Shown here piece by piece: positions 47,615 through 60,857 of a stretch of 64,000 nt of DNA. This DNA comes from Osmia lignaria lignaria. Lineage: Eukaryota; Arthropoda; Insecta; Hymenoptera; Megachilidae. Position 1 is the first letter of the stretch. Each line of letters begins with the position of its first letter. The translations under genes were made by a program, and so were the position numbers. Location: assembly GCF_051020975.1 (NCBI RefSeq), contig NC_135043.1, positions 10,788,001 through 10,852,000 of the forward strand. The letters run 5' to 3'. Below the pieces are notes generated by a model that was not told the DNA's origin, did not search any database, and saw nothing but the letters and a program-made list of their open reading frames with translations.

Positions 47615-49440
47615 ATGGCCGATGAAAAATTAGTAAAAACAGTACAAAGTACTTTCTCTCTGTATGGTCTTGTCCTTTCAAGGTATGTACATTTTTATAT
47701 TTTAAATGTATGGTATTTATATGTACAAATTTAATTGTTCAATTTTCATAATAATAAAATACTTTAATATCTAGGAAACTTAGCATTTCTCTTGCTAAGG
47801 AACTTTTAAAGGTAGAAGAAAATGAACGCATAAGTTGGCTCACACAGATTGTGGAGAAAGTTTTAGCTGAAAATTTAGATAATCCACACATTAATGTTGA
47901 TACTCTCAAATTGGCAATAGAAGAATGCGTAAGACCAGATACATTAAAATCCACGGAAACAGTGATAAATGTCATAGATTTATTTAATGCCCCAAAAATT
48001 AAATATGACTTATCTAAGAGAAAATTTGTATTGGAAACTATTAGACCAGACATATATACAGAAGCACGATATAAAACTGAAATTTTCAAAAATAGATACG
48101 AATTACTTTGGTATAGAACTTTAAGACACGATTTATTTAGTCCTCCCAAGCTTGGTGAGAAAAAAGATGATTGGATTGAATTAGTACCAATTGAACATTT
48201 GTTAAGCGAAAATAAAAGTGGAAATATTTGTGTAATGGGTCTTTTAACGCAATTAACAGAGGGTCAGTATTATTTGGAAGACCTAGGAGGAACCATTAAG
48301 ATTGACTTACGGAGAGCAATATCCTTTGAAAACTTTAAAACCATAAATGTGGAAATTATCTTTAAGCATATGATATTTTTCTAACTATTATGTTCCTTAA
48401 CATTTTGATACAATTTTCAGGATGGTTTAATTGTGGAAGCTTCTATGGTAATAGCTAGCGGGGATTACAGAGATGGTGTTTTATATGTGGAAGAATTAGG
48501 ATTCCCACCAGCAGAATCAACTCATAATGCACGCGTTGATTTTGGTAATGCCAACACATTTGGTGGTTCCAACAAACTTTCTTTAAAGTTTTCAGAAAAA
48601 TTAAAACATTACGAAGACAGCAATAAAGATGGAATGATTGTCTTTGTATCAGAAATGTGGCTAGATGACGTTGTTGTTTTACAAAAATTTAAAACTATGT
48701 TAGCAGGATACGCCGATTGTCCACCTATAGCTTTTGTATTATGCGGGCATTTTTTAAGCTTTCCAACAAGTACAACAAGCTTAGATAAATTAAAAGAAGG
48801 ACTCAAAGATTTGAGCGAGATAATAAAGCAGTATCCTGGTATAAAAGAATCTTCGAAATTTATTTTTGTGCCTGCTTCAGAGGATATAGGATCAGCAAAA
48901 ATCTTACCGAGATCACCACTTCCAAAATGTCTAACTGAAAATTTTAGGAAGAATATTCCTGGTGCAATATTTACTACTAATCCATGTAGAATTCAATATT
49001 GTACAAAGGAAATTGTAGTGATAAGAGAAGATATTTTAACAAAAATGTGTAGAAATACGCTTAACTTTCCACATACAGGCAACATTTATGATCATGTAAG
49101 TATCATTTATGTATGTATGTATTATCTAAAAATTTGCTTATCTAATTTTAATGTAACATTTCAGTATGCCAAATCAATTATTTGCCAATCCCATTTGACA
49201 CCTCTAAGTCTTTCAATAGTACCAATATACTGGAAGCTTGATCATACTTTGCAACTATATCCAACGCCTGATCTGATTGTATCTGCTGACAAATTTGAAT
49301 CATATGAAACGAAGCAATCAAATTGTCACATAATCAATCCTGGCTTATTTCCAAAGAACAATTATTCTTTCAAAGTATACATTCCAGCTCTAGATTTGAT
49401 CGAACATTGCGCTATTCCAAAAGATATGAATGAGGTTTGA
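47615..49440 (+). CDS. POLE2: DNA polymerase epsilon subunit 2 (POLE2)
   Basis: Four exons, 47615-47682, 47775-48348, 48421-49095 and 49165-49440, give about 530 aa (human 527). The N-terminal helical domain starts KTVQSTFSLYGLVLSRKLSI. The OB-fold part includes YYLEDLGGTIKIDL. The inactive calcineurin-like phosphoesterase part includes MIVFVSEMWLDDVVVLQKF, FVLCGHFLSFP, FIFVPASEDIGS, TTNPCRIQYCTKEIVV and SHLTPL, close to the family. POLE2 is the essential B subunit of the leading-strand replicase. The exon 2 donor is weak (AAT|GTGGAA); an upstream GC donor at 48316 is also in phase and would remove 11 residues. The last intron is 69 nt with no in-frame stop. Confidence 0.95.
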
Positions 49441-50934
49441 TTACGAGCGCTGTTTAAAGGATATTCAACAATATAATTCATAAAATCTTCCGTTCCTAAA
49501 CGAAGAAATTACATGCCAATTTTATACAATATTTATTTTCACATCACAATTTTCATCAGTTTTACAATACTTAAAAAATGCGTGTTCAGTTCATAACTTA
49601 ATCCGCAACAATTTTTTTCTTTCTTTTTTTTCTTTTTTTTACAACTAAAGTAAGAGCATATTAAATTAAGTTCGATCATCGAAAATAGCTTAATCACTCG
49701 TTGAGGATACTGGGGTAATTTGTTGGTCCTCCGTGTCCTATAATACAGCGAAAGAGAAATTGAATAACTTACTAACGATAGTCTTATCGAACAAATAAGT
49801 AATATTATTTAACATAATACACCTCAGAAAAAAAGAACTCAACACACTCTTTTTACTTCTCTCTCAGATTTGATTAACGAAGTTATATCTCAGACTTTCT
49901 ATGTGGGACACAGGAAGTACGCATTTATTTTTTGTTTGTTTTTTGCTTACTTTTGTTTTCTTACCGATTTATATAAATAGATACATACAATATTAAACAC
50001 AGTGTTTCTATCTTTTTTTTCCGCAATGTACACAACAATATTACAGGTACAGACTGGGCCCCGGCATATCTCAATTCACTGCGCTGGAAGCATAAGTTAA
50101 TTACTGGCCGTTCAATCAAACATCAATGATTATAACTTCGTAGAACAACGTGTAACACATGAGATGCGATAATAAAATTATGACAATACAATTTGCGAGT
50201 CGTTACAATCTCCTGCAGTAACAATACCCCAGCTATACACCGAAGTCAAAGGGGAACAAATGTATTTGAAATATAATAATTAAGACAATTTTTTAGCAAA
50301 GTTTTGCGATAGAAACATCATTTTTATTATTCAAATCGCTCCATTTCTTTCACACAAATTTTCACTCTTGTTTTACCCATACACACACACGCACACACAC
50401 GCACCGCGCGCGCGCGCGCGCATACTATTATTTTTTTTTTTTTTCACTGTACACTATGTACCTTAGCGTTCGTATACGAATTACGAATGCTATATGTATG
50501 AATTCTTAATGCTCCAAATATTGGAAACTAACAAACTTTCAACCGTGGCAAGCGAATGCTAATTTTTTTTTTTTTTTCTTTACTTCTCAAACGTTCGATT
50601 AGAGTGTGAGCGTTAAAGTGTTAGAATAACGCAGATTAATAATATGTGTAATTGTGAATCGCCGTAAGAGCTACGTGCACTCACTTATCGAATATATTAC
50701 AGTGCCGCAATGTAAAAAAAAGAAAAAAAGAAAAAAAGAACGCGCTTACATCTATTGCACTTTCTTAACATTTTTTATGCTCAAATGTTCGTATCACCTG
50801 TAATCGACTATATCATAATACAGAATAATACATAACAGCTTATGTACCAACGCTTTCTTCGTGTAACTATGTACAGGTGTGTATGTTTAGCTAGTAGAGT
50901 TACACTTTCAGTCGACGGATGGTGTAACGGTCTT
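49441..50934. other. Convergent 3' UTRs of POLE2 and EGLN1
   Basis: No coding sign. TTTATT words (minus-strand AATAAA) near 49530 and a T-rich tract at 49615-49640 fit termination signals of the minus-strand gene. The EGLN1 3' UTR may be over 1 kb. It contains a CA/CG microsatellite and a TACGTGC site at 50672. Confidence 0.5.
50380..50423 (+). repeat. (CA)n passing into (CG)n microsatellite
   Basis: Alternating purine-pyrimidine tract of about 44 bp, ending in a run of nine or so CG units; such a sequence can adopt Z-form DNA. Confidence 0.9.
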
Positions 50935-53900
50935 TTAAACTCCATGTCTCACGAACTTTCCTTCTTCGCGTATAGTTCTCCTAGGAAACAAAGTTAATAA
51001 ACATAATGAAAGTGAAACAATGATATTAGAATGAAAATCAGGCGGTATCTTGAGAAAAAAAAGTTTGTTTAATAAGATTTGTCCGATATAATATCTGCAT
51101 ACCAAACGTAGCTTGTTCCTGTTTTTTGTTTGGCTACAACTAATATATTTACACATATATATATGTACCCACTTTCTCTTTGATATCTTCGACAAGCTTG
51201 ATTCCTTTCTTCGGCGTCGAAGTACCACAAAGTGATTGCATATCTGGTTTTGTATGCTGGCTGTACTTCGTGCGGATTTCTCCTGTCGGACCAGAAGAAG
51301 AGTATTCTATCGAAAAGCGGCTCGATGTTTGCTACCTGATCACGCCAGCCTTCTGGAAATATCCTCAACAGGCCACCATTTTTCTATAAACACAAAAACC
51401 GACCATAAATTATCATAAATAAAAAGAAATAGTATAAAAATATTTGTATGTATAATATAAAAACTATATAATTTAAATAATTTGTATTGTACAATTAAAG
51501 TGTACAAAAATTGATAAATGGAAAGTATATGTACTGTCCACCGATCCCAAGTCCCATGAGAATAACTAATTAAGCTCGTGTAAGACTAGGTGGTCAGTCA
51601 ATGTCTCTTACGGCACAGGTGCCGTTCCACGAGACTTCTTGTGATCGGTGGGCTGTACTCTGCAGAAATGAGAAGATGACGAACGGAAGGAATGCAGGTA
51701 CGATTGGTCGTAGTCCAGTTCAGATAATGGATCACATACTAATCGCATCGTTTGACAATGAGGGCAAGTGAGAGTTGGTGATCGTGCGAAGAGCTCCCTT
51801 TGTCCCTGTGCCGTACCGCTTGTCATCTTTCTATCTCTACACAGTACGTGCGATTGGATGTGGCTGACGCGCGTTGTATCACGTAAGACATTCAACATCC
51901 GGTGCTCTCATATTCCCGAAGGCAGCACGTGTTTAAACATCCCTTATTTCTCCTGTAGGCCAACGTAAATATGTATTGCTCAACACTACGCTATGCTCGT
52001 GTTGGATGAAGTAACTCACGTAGGCCCTTTCGAGGTCTATCCGGTTGTCGATTACCCTTTCTACAAATGTTCTCTTTCAAAGTTAAAACGACCATGAACC
52101 GTGTTAAATTGTATATCAGGCGAATGGGAAATAATGTAACTTGAAATTGTTTTTTAAATACAGAAAAGAGATATAAAAAAAGCTTAAAATTTAAGTTTGT
52201 TTAAGCGTATAAATATGTACAATTATTTTAGCGCCACTGCCAAGAAATCATCGCATCGTTGTGTCGCAAAGCGTTAGGAAAGCATCCAGAAAAGTATCTC
52301 GTCGTCTAAAATCAGATGATTGAACGTAATAGGTGTATCTTTACCTTGATATCCCAATCCCGGTTGAGATAGTATATGGCTGTGATGCATCGTCCATCTC
52401 GATTAGGATTGTCCACGTGTTTCACGTAATGCGAACCGTGACCAGGATAACAAGCCACCATCGCCTGGAAAATAATGGAATTTCGTTACGTTTTATCGAG
52501 GAAAAACTTGGAGTGTCCTTGCCGGTCCGTACTCTTAAAAATATAGATCTACTCTATCGAGCAATCACCCAGACCACGCGGAATATTGACCCGGACCATA
52601 GGATAAGATTTCGATACTACCTTTTCAAGAACATTAAAAATCATAACGATACGGTAATACTTTAATACTTTTAATCGGCACTGATTAGCTGTATAATTCT
52701 CCTAACATCGTAATGCTAGTCAGGCCATTTTTTTCTGCCTTTGATGAAAATAATCAAAATGATTTATTAATTATCGAAGAATGAATTTTTATGCAAAGGA
52801 ACATCTACACAGGAATTATTCTAAGCGTTTCCTGTTTTATCAAATGTACCGACGAAGGTGGTGGTCTCATTGTCAGACCTATGATTTCTGACTTGAGCGA
52901 GGTGTAAGTACCTGCCTGACTACGTGCACCACGTTATGCTGAATGAAACTTGGAGCACGTTGCTCCCTTTCGTGAGTAGCATCGCGTAGTAGTGCATAAG
53001 TATGTAGTATGTAGCATTACACTTCCCTATTCCTTTCCTCTCCTTTCAATGACTATTGTCACGTGGAATTTCAACGAAGTTGTAATTATTCATTCAACTT
53101 CTTATATTATATACAACTTTCCAATTCAAACATTTGTATATTCGAAATATCAATTAAAACATTATCTAGAAATAATTAGAATACGACTGAGTCAGAATTA
53201 AATCACAACAAGATATTTTTGTTCGTTGGAACGGGATATGAAACGATTCATCTTCACGGCTGATATTTTTTTCTTTCTTTTTAATTTAATTATCGTTACG
53301 AGGCTTTACAGGGGTATTGATGGCTTTAGGCGCTTATTACTATCTAATTAATATCAATCAAGGATTAACAACATTTAAATCGTCTGAGCTGAGACGTATC
53401 GATGAAAGCTGAAAGACTCGATGACTTTACAGATTTAACAACTCTAGGTTTTGAAGATCCAGAGATCCAAAGACTGAAATATTTCCAAATTTTTGGATTC
53501 TGCAATTCCAAGATTCTAAGATTCTACAGAAAAGCTCATCTCCCATTCGGTTAGACACGGGGTATACAGTATACAGACCAGTCAAAGGTCTCTGAATGGG
53601 CGTACGTGCACTAAAAGGGCTGATAGCAGCGGCAGACCAAGAAGAGAAGGGATTGCCTTTCAGCCTTGACCCAAATAACACGTTAACCTTGGTACTACAT
53701 CCGTTGCCGTGTATATTCTCACGTAACCCACGAAATAATCGTTTTCCCTGTTTTCGGTAACCGGACGCGATTATTCGTATGCGTAAATGGGGGGGCGTCA
53801 TCGGCTAGAAAATTCATGAGGTCTGGTTACTATCTCCAAAAGCAAATGAAACTTTACAAAAATATTCTGGTCTCTTTCTGTTGTAATGTTTATACATATA

Positions 53901-56900
53901 GTATGTAAGAAGCCTGAAATATTAATGAAAGCCATCGTATCTTTATTAATTGTAATAAAAAGCATTGTTGATCAAGTTAAACTAGAAACATCTTTTCATT
54001 GAAAACACATCACTGGATTTTAGTAGATTCAATATTGACATTAGATAGTTTTCAATGACCATTGTGCACCATCGAATCACCTTGAAGTAGACAATTGATA
54101 AGCACTATTACCAGCTAAGCATATCATTTTGTTTTAACCATTAGAAGAGACTCTCCTCTAATCAGTTGAATATAATATTATCTTTTTTCATATTTTCACA
54201 AGCAAATTGAACGCGAAACATCATTCTTGTCTAGAATAAATTACAAAACAATATAATTCAATGACTTCGATTGATTTCACCATATATGTATGTACACCTT
54301 GGAAACATGATTGAAATCTCTCACCCCCCCCCCCCCCCCCCCCCTACTTGTGGCCTTGTTTTTTAGATAATTGAATTTATTGACCGATATGATATGGATA
54401 AATTGCAATTTTAAAAAGAAAAAACTTATACTGTACATATTACGTGCAATTTATCGCGTTTTTCACAGATAAGGAACATAATTTGCCAAAATAGGTATAC
54501 ATCTTGATAATGTTTCTGTTTCTGATTAGGAACGATGAAAAATGAGTTCGAAAGTCCGTAATCAGAACTATATCTGTGTATAGTTTTTTCATTCGTTTAA
54601 TTTATCTATAAATTTTTTAAGATTTTTGTGACATTCTGTGAACCCCGTAAGACCAAATGGCTACTATACTAATGTTTACAGTAAATTTATGTTAAAATGA
54701 AAAGAAAAAATATTTAAAAATAAAATTTATGTATATTATACATCTAATCAAAGGCATGAATTATGAAGGAGAAAAACGTCTGGAGAGGATTACAGAAGAT
54801 TAAATGATCGATCGTTCCAAATAAATCTGCCAAAGCAGTATGTATTATGAATGACGTAGCTCATATTTCTTGTAGATTAGTTACTGAAAGTATGTTCTTA
54901 ATCAAATTTATTTATAACATAGCATCTGTGTATTTAAAGGTAGAACGGAAGAGGAATTTAAGATTCGCAAAGTCAATGAAAATATTAATTTCCATTTACC
55001 GTTCGAGTTTGAAAACGATTTATTAAATTTCTGATAAACGACGTTTTGTTTAAAAAAAAATATATAAACCCAAAATAAACGTGGTAGACCAAGTGTCTGT
55101 GTTTTGCTTATTTTAATAGTTTATGCAGTTGTCTTGGGAAAACACTCGAGACTTTACCGAATTACTGATTATACATAAAGGGTAATGGGGATTACCTTAC
55201 GTATAAATGATTGAACAAACCCAGTTATTGGACGCTTCCTTATGTATACGTCGTACATTAAACGAGGAAAACCGCATGATTATTTGCGCTAAATTTATCT
55301 TGAACGTAGTAAAAGCAGAAAGCCGCGTTATATTGTTCTGTATCGTGAAACGCTTGTTACTTTCAGGTGCAAAGAAAAGTATCATAAAATTTATTATATG
55401 GGTAAATTTAGAGGTATACGAAATAATCAAATTAATTAAGCTATTTATAATTGACAAAATAAAATAATTTTTAACAAATTTTAATAAGCGTAATACGGTA
55501 GAATCTCGTTATTTTGCCGTCTGACAATGAACGATTTATCCTTCACGCAGACTGCCACACTTCCACCATTGTAACTTACAAAAATTTTATCTCCCTTTCC
55601 CCTCGAACTGAAAGTAAATCATATTTTTTCGATTTCTTTTCAACCACGATCATATTATGAGTATTAAAGTAAAATAAAAGTTCAAGTACATAAGTTGTGC
55701 GTGTTGTATACCTTTCCCAGCAATTTCACTTTATCTTCATTCGAGAAGATAAACGTAACTCATTGTACAGTTCAATTTTTAGCTGGTTTATCTGAAAGCT
55801 TTCAGGGGAAAGCATTCTTTTAATCTCTTTCTGCACTTGACAATAAATTGCACAGAACAAACGTTGTACAAATTTTATAGAAGTAAATACTTGAAAATAA
55901 TAAAACGATAAAATAAAGGAATTGTGAAAATACCGCGAATCGAGATAACACAAGAGGGAAGATTAAGAATAATCTCCAATTATTATTGAATAGAACTCTA
56001 GATCACACAACACTCTTATGGTACAACTTTACTTTAGGCTTCTCTAGCAAAAATGACGACATAGGGAAAGTAAAAATTTTTCAATATATTAATATTGAAA
56101 GTAATTTAGAAGAAAAATTAATATAATTTTTAATCGTTAACTGAAATGTATAAATTAAAAAGAGATATATTAAATAAAATTGTCTCTGTTTCCCTCTAGA
56201 ACACTATTTTCCCCAAGGAAGTCCACCCCCGATTCTCGGTATACATATGTACCATGTACTTAAGAACAAGGTGAAAAGAAAAACAGGAGACACGATAAGC
56301 AACTGGTTTCGCAACAGAAAAATACCATGAAACATCGTAACCCAAGGATCGCAATTTTAAATTACAACAAGGAAGGTGTTCTGAATCGATCGGAAAGTCA
56401 ACAAGAGATCGGTAAATACCCTGAAAGACGAATGACATCATTCTCAGACGATTGGTACACGCGTAAACGCTCTCCTTCCCTTCGTCAAGCTTAACTATAC
56501 ATGTACACAAATGCATACATATGTACATACATATATGGCACCACGTCAAATCTTTCACCTTCACGAAGGTTACCCTTGTATGTATAGTTTCGCGAACGCG
56601 ACTAATACGAAATCAATTCTCACCTGTACCAAAACTTATTTTATCAACTTATTAATTCTTAACCAAAAAAGATCGAGTCTTATAGATCACAATTTATTTC
56701 TAATGCTTTCTTTTTTTAATAGTATAAAGAATAAAGAATTTAAACTATAGCGAATATTTTCTCTCTGGCTATAAATGGAGCAGCGACAGAACGCAGGATA
56801 TGTTCAGTTTAAAAATATACATTCAGTTGTTTGTCTGGAAGAATCACTATAAGGAAATTCAACATTTTGGAGCAGTTACTGGTTACATTTTTTTTTTTCC

Positions 56901-59778
56901 CCCTATTCTTTATGAAATATAAATTTTAATTATTTCAAAGAAAGCTCAATGGAATTTAATGATATTCGGTTTTAACAATTCTGAAGAAATAAATGGGAAT
57001 GAATCACTGCCCTAAGTGCAAAGAAACATTACTAAATGTATCATTGATATTCACAGAACACTAGTAAATTTTAACCGATAATCTTCTTTGTGAACACCCT
57101 GTGTACACGTTTAAACTGAACATAATCACACAACAGCTTACACAAGTCAGTCAGGTACGAGTGACCAGCGATACATATTTCTTTTTTTAGATTTCTCAGC
57201 GAGGCGACGCGACGTCTCGTTTCCACGAAACGCGCGCAATTTCAAATTTGTTTAACGGAAACGAGATGCATAATCGGAAAGAAGGCATTACGATCCGTTT
57301 GTTTTCTGGCATACGAGACGAAAGGGAGAGTCGGTGAAAGACAAGGAGAAAGAGATAACGGGGAGCGAGTTAGCCGTAAGGCGTACGTGACCGACTGCAC
57401 TTCGCGAGTTCCCACTCTCGTTTCGATTCGTTCATTTGGCGCGCTAAGCTACCCGAAAGATCGTTGCAATTTCGGGATCCTGACCTTCTCTGCCCACCAC
57501 CGCCCCGCCCCTCTCCACCCTCGCCGTCCGTCACTATTTTCTGAACGCCTACGAGATTAAACGTCGATGCTCGTAAGAAACGCGCGATCTTTCTTTTTCA
57601 CCGATGTAGAACAGTTATACGTACACATATTATTTATCATCGACGTTTTATGAGAAACCAGGAAATATGACAGACCTGTTTCCTGCTTACTTGTCAACAA
57701 TTCCCCATTTCTCGTGTTATTTCAATTAAAATTTCAATTAATGAGTATTTGTAAACAATTTCTTTGAGAACTTTTTCAACTACCATTCGATTCGATCTAA
57801 TTAATATTTTTTAACACCTACGAGGATTACTATACATATACACGATGGTTACTATTACATTAAAAAGAAGAAAGAGGCAGTGTTTTCAACATATATGAAA
57901 AGTTTACATGATTTTTATTTTATATATACTTTGAACACATGCAACTGAACCTTCGATTAATGTAATTTAAAATTTGATGTGCTAATTCGAATTTAGCGGT
58001 CTAATTTTATACCTGATATTCGATATCACGAGCCTTGTTCGAAAAAGTTTACTTGTCTAAATTGATCAAAACTTAATTAACGAGTAGTCAAATATGCGTT
58101 CGATAATCGATATTTTACGCATTATCATTAAGCATCAAACGGAAAAAAAAATTTTTTTTAAATAAAAAATAAAACTTTGTTTAATGAAATACTCTCAATG
58201 TTTTCAAAACAACATGAATCATGCTATGATGTATGCTTACAATAAGCAGAAAAAAAGTAATCCATAACAATTTATCATAATATGAATCCTAATGTATGTA
58301 ATTTCATTAATAAACATTAAGATATTAATTATTAATGAAAACAAATGTACATTTCTCATTTAATTAATGTAAAGAAACTTTGAGAAGATAGTACAAAGCA
58401 CAAATCAATTTAAAAAGTTCAAATAATCTTGCTATTTATTTAATAAAAAATATATTCACGCTCACCTTTGTCCTTCCATTGATCGTGTAGTTGCCCATTT
58501 TTCCATTGTTACACATTTTATTTGCCCTCATAATGATGGCATCCACTTGGGATATAAGCATCCCAATATTCTGACATTGTTTTTCTTTTCCATCTAACCA
58601 TGTTATTTGATCACCACGAATTGTCTTTAAGTCGTTCGCACCTGCTTTATTAGAAACCAACTGTCCATCTTTAAATAATCCAGCACTATACATATTTAAA
58701 ACTTCGTTTAGCACTGCAAGACCTTTCTCCGCTCCTAGAAAATTGTCTACCACACACATACCGTATTCATCCATGTCTCTAATCACATTTCTGCATATTT
58801 CGTCTATTAACTCTTCAAGATTATACTTGTTTTTGTGGAGGAAAGGTGGTAAAAGTTCTTCATCACGAGTGAAACGAACCTCTGGGAAGTTCTTCATACC
58901 GTTGTGATGTTGTGTAGGCATGTCTAATGCATTGTCCTGCAAGTTATCAAGGATTCTTGAACTTTCTAAGACAGGATTCAATAATTCAGCTCTGGCACCT
59001 AGGATTGTGTCTTCAGAACTTCCTTCGTACGTTATCGGAGAAGTCCATCCGTCTACTCTGTTAGTACGGCTACCTTTTGTTTTGATACCACTAGATTTCC
59101 TCTTAGGATTTTGACGTTCTTTACAATCCAACAGTTCCCTCACTTTTTCTGCCTGTTTATTTACTCCTGCAAATAATACAGTGACATAGTTAATCTATAA
59201 TATATACAGAATGAAAGAATGGATAAAAGTATCACATATTCGATTCCAATAATAAATAAATAACAAACTATTCATCGAAACGTTTATTTTTATGTGAAAT
59301 GTTGATAATCGTAAAATTTGAAATATAAAAAAATTTAGAAAAAGGAACTCGAGAAAGTAGAAAGAAACTTTTACGTACCTCCAGAATGTTTCGCATTGTA
59401 ATGAACTTCTTGAGTAGCATCCTCCGATCCCCGCGTTGTTTCTGACACTGGTTTCTCGTTTAGGTTAGAAACTACTGGTGTATTTGAAAACTGACAATTC
59501 CTGAGGGAGGAGGAATCCTTGCTCAATTCCAGAACGGAATTTTGCTTAGACGTTGCAACTGAATCTGGTACGATCGATCGCACCGAATGAGTCGCACAAA
59601 ATTCTTTGTGACGTTTCCAATCCCGCCTTTGGTGTTCTTGGGTGCAATAGGAGACGGCCTTGCACCGTGAACACCTTAACAGCTTGTCAGTTCTATTACA
59701 GACTACACAGCCCACCGTTGCACCTATCTGAACATCACCGCCGGGTGTCTGTGCACGACTGACTGTCGGTCCGGACAT
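50935..59778 (-). CDS. EGLN1: HIF prolyl 4-hydroxylase with MYND finger (EGLN1/PHD2)
   Basis: Five exons, 59778-59379, 59166-58466, 52464-52345, 51383-51169 and 50980-50935, give 493 aa. ATG 59778 (MSGPTVSRAQ) precedes a MYND zinc finger, Cys24 to Cys61 (CVVC, CSRCKAVSYC, HKEFC). A ~150-residue variable linker follows, then the double-stranded beta-helix dioxygenase domain (from about residue 240). Fe(II) ligands are His383, Asp385 (HVDNP) and His445 (RRNPHEVQP); Arg454 in KTRYAITLWYFD should bind 2-oxoglutarate. Spacings match human PHD2 to within one residue. The enzyme hydroxylates HIF-alpha prolines in an oxygen-dependent way (Hph/fatiga in Drosophila). The second intron is 6 kb and holds a GC island; TACGTG motifs recur in the introns and 3' UTR. 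Confidence 0.96.
51608..51826 (-). CDS. Possible nested 72-aa protein with CxxC motif
   Basis: An ATG-led frame (ATG at 51826, TAA at 51608-51610) lies in EGLN1 intron 3 on the same strand. It reads MTSGTAQGQRELFARSP, then TLTCPHCQTMRLVCDPLSEL and a His/Cys-containing tail ending GTAPVP. Its surroundings (51590-51960) are GC-richer than the rest of the intron, which suggests constraint. CPHC plus two further Cys could bind zinc. It could be a nested small gene, an alternative EGLN1 exon or chance. I do not recognise the family. Confidence 0.35.
   Translation of the reverse strand: MTSGTAQGQRELFARSPTLTCPHCQTMRLVCDPLSELDYDQSYLHSFRSSSSHFCRVQPTDHKKSRGTAPVP
52465..57194. other. Intronic sequence of EGLN1 (5' part of intron read on plus)
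   Basis: Mostly AT-rich without coding sign. A GC-richer patch at about 53550-53810 contains GGCGTACGTGCAC. I see no exon with matching phase. Confidence 0.5.
54324..54344 (+). repeat. Poly(C) run, 21 bp
   Basis: Uninterrupted C tract in the second EGLN1 intron. Such runs are rare in AT-rich insect DNA and are prone to assembly length errors. Confidence 0.9.
57195..57545. promoter_or_regulatory. GC/CpG island in EGLN1 intron 2, candidate internal promoter
   Basis: About 350 bp rich in GC and CpG inside a 6-kb AT-rich intron. It includes GGCGACGCGACGTCTCG, GGCGTACGTGACC (HIF-type core ACGTG at 57385-57389) and CCACCGCCCCGCCCCTC (Sp1/KLF-like). Every other such patch in this AT-rich half lies at a gene start. 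It could drive a shorter EGLN1 transcript lacking the MYND finger exon. No start codon for such a form is assigned. Confidence 0.45.
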
Positions 59779-60857
59779 GTTTCGTCGTTTATTTCGCGGC
59801 CACGAGTGTCGACGACATTTCTCCAATGAGGGAGGTCACACACGCACTCGATCTGCGTACGGTACTACTCTGCTATCGGAACTCCGCAGTGCTTATACGT
59901 ATGATCGCTTGGTTTACATGCTACATACATATGTACATGTATGTTATCGAATCTGCAAAACACCTATTGGCGCAATGGTGATCAGAAAAACACCGATTCT
60001 TAATGCCTGTTAGCTCGTATGATCCTTACACATTGTACCGTATGCGTGTAGTCATGCATCAATACAACACATTACACTTGATTACACTGTATTCAAGTCC
60101 TTTCTTTAAAAATTCATTTAAAAATTAGGTATACATTCACTATTTTGCCCGTTCGCCGTCCTTAAGATAGCGCCACTTTATAGTCAATTTTTTTTTGTAC
60201 TCTCTCTCTCTCTTTCAACACTATGATCAATTCTGCAATGTATGAAAACAATGTTTGATTATTTGTGCCTTGAGTTGTGAAAATCTATATATTTTTTTAT
60301 CGAAAATAGAAACGTTTGATGCGATGAAAAATATGTAGTACATTGTTCAACGTAAAAATTAGATTACGTCGAACATGATTAAAAAACAAAAAAATAAAAG
60401 ACTATCAATGTTACAGTTTTATGCTTAAGTTCCAACTATATATACATAAGCGAATACAAGAATATGCATAATAAAAATAATTAAATACTATATTATAAAT
60501 AGAGAAATAATGTGATAAACATTATATGTGTTCATTATATTGAAGCGTTTAATAAAAGAAGTTCTTGGTAATATTTATTTAAAGCTCATTTTCCGAGACG
60601 TTCACGTTTTTATAGTTTTAAGTTTTATATACATATGTATGTATTATGTATATTTTATATATAGGCATTAAAAATGCACAAAATTGAATTCTTTCATATG
60701 GGAACAGTCACTGTGTTTCTATGGTAACTGTGTGTGCACTTTGTTACAACATTGAATGCATACTGTGCACATTGGATAGTAAAGTATATAGTAAAAGTTT
60801 TGTGAAATAAATAATCACCAATATTTTGTAAATTAAATAGGTGTCAACGCCTACAAC
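59779..60857. promoter_or_regulatory. Divergent promoter region, EGLN1 and IFT70
   Basis: EGLN1 (-) and IFT70 (+) diverge with start codons 1.08 kb apart. The first ~130 bp next to EGLN1 are GC-rich (probably its 5' UTR/promoter); the remainder is AT-rich. Near 60705-60745 GTCACTGTGTTTCTATGGTA then ACTGTGTG includes an RFX-like half-site feature (TATGGTAAC), which would suit a ciliary gene. This is suggestive only. Confidence 0.4.
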
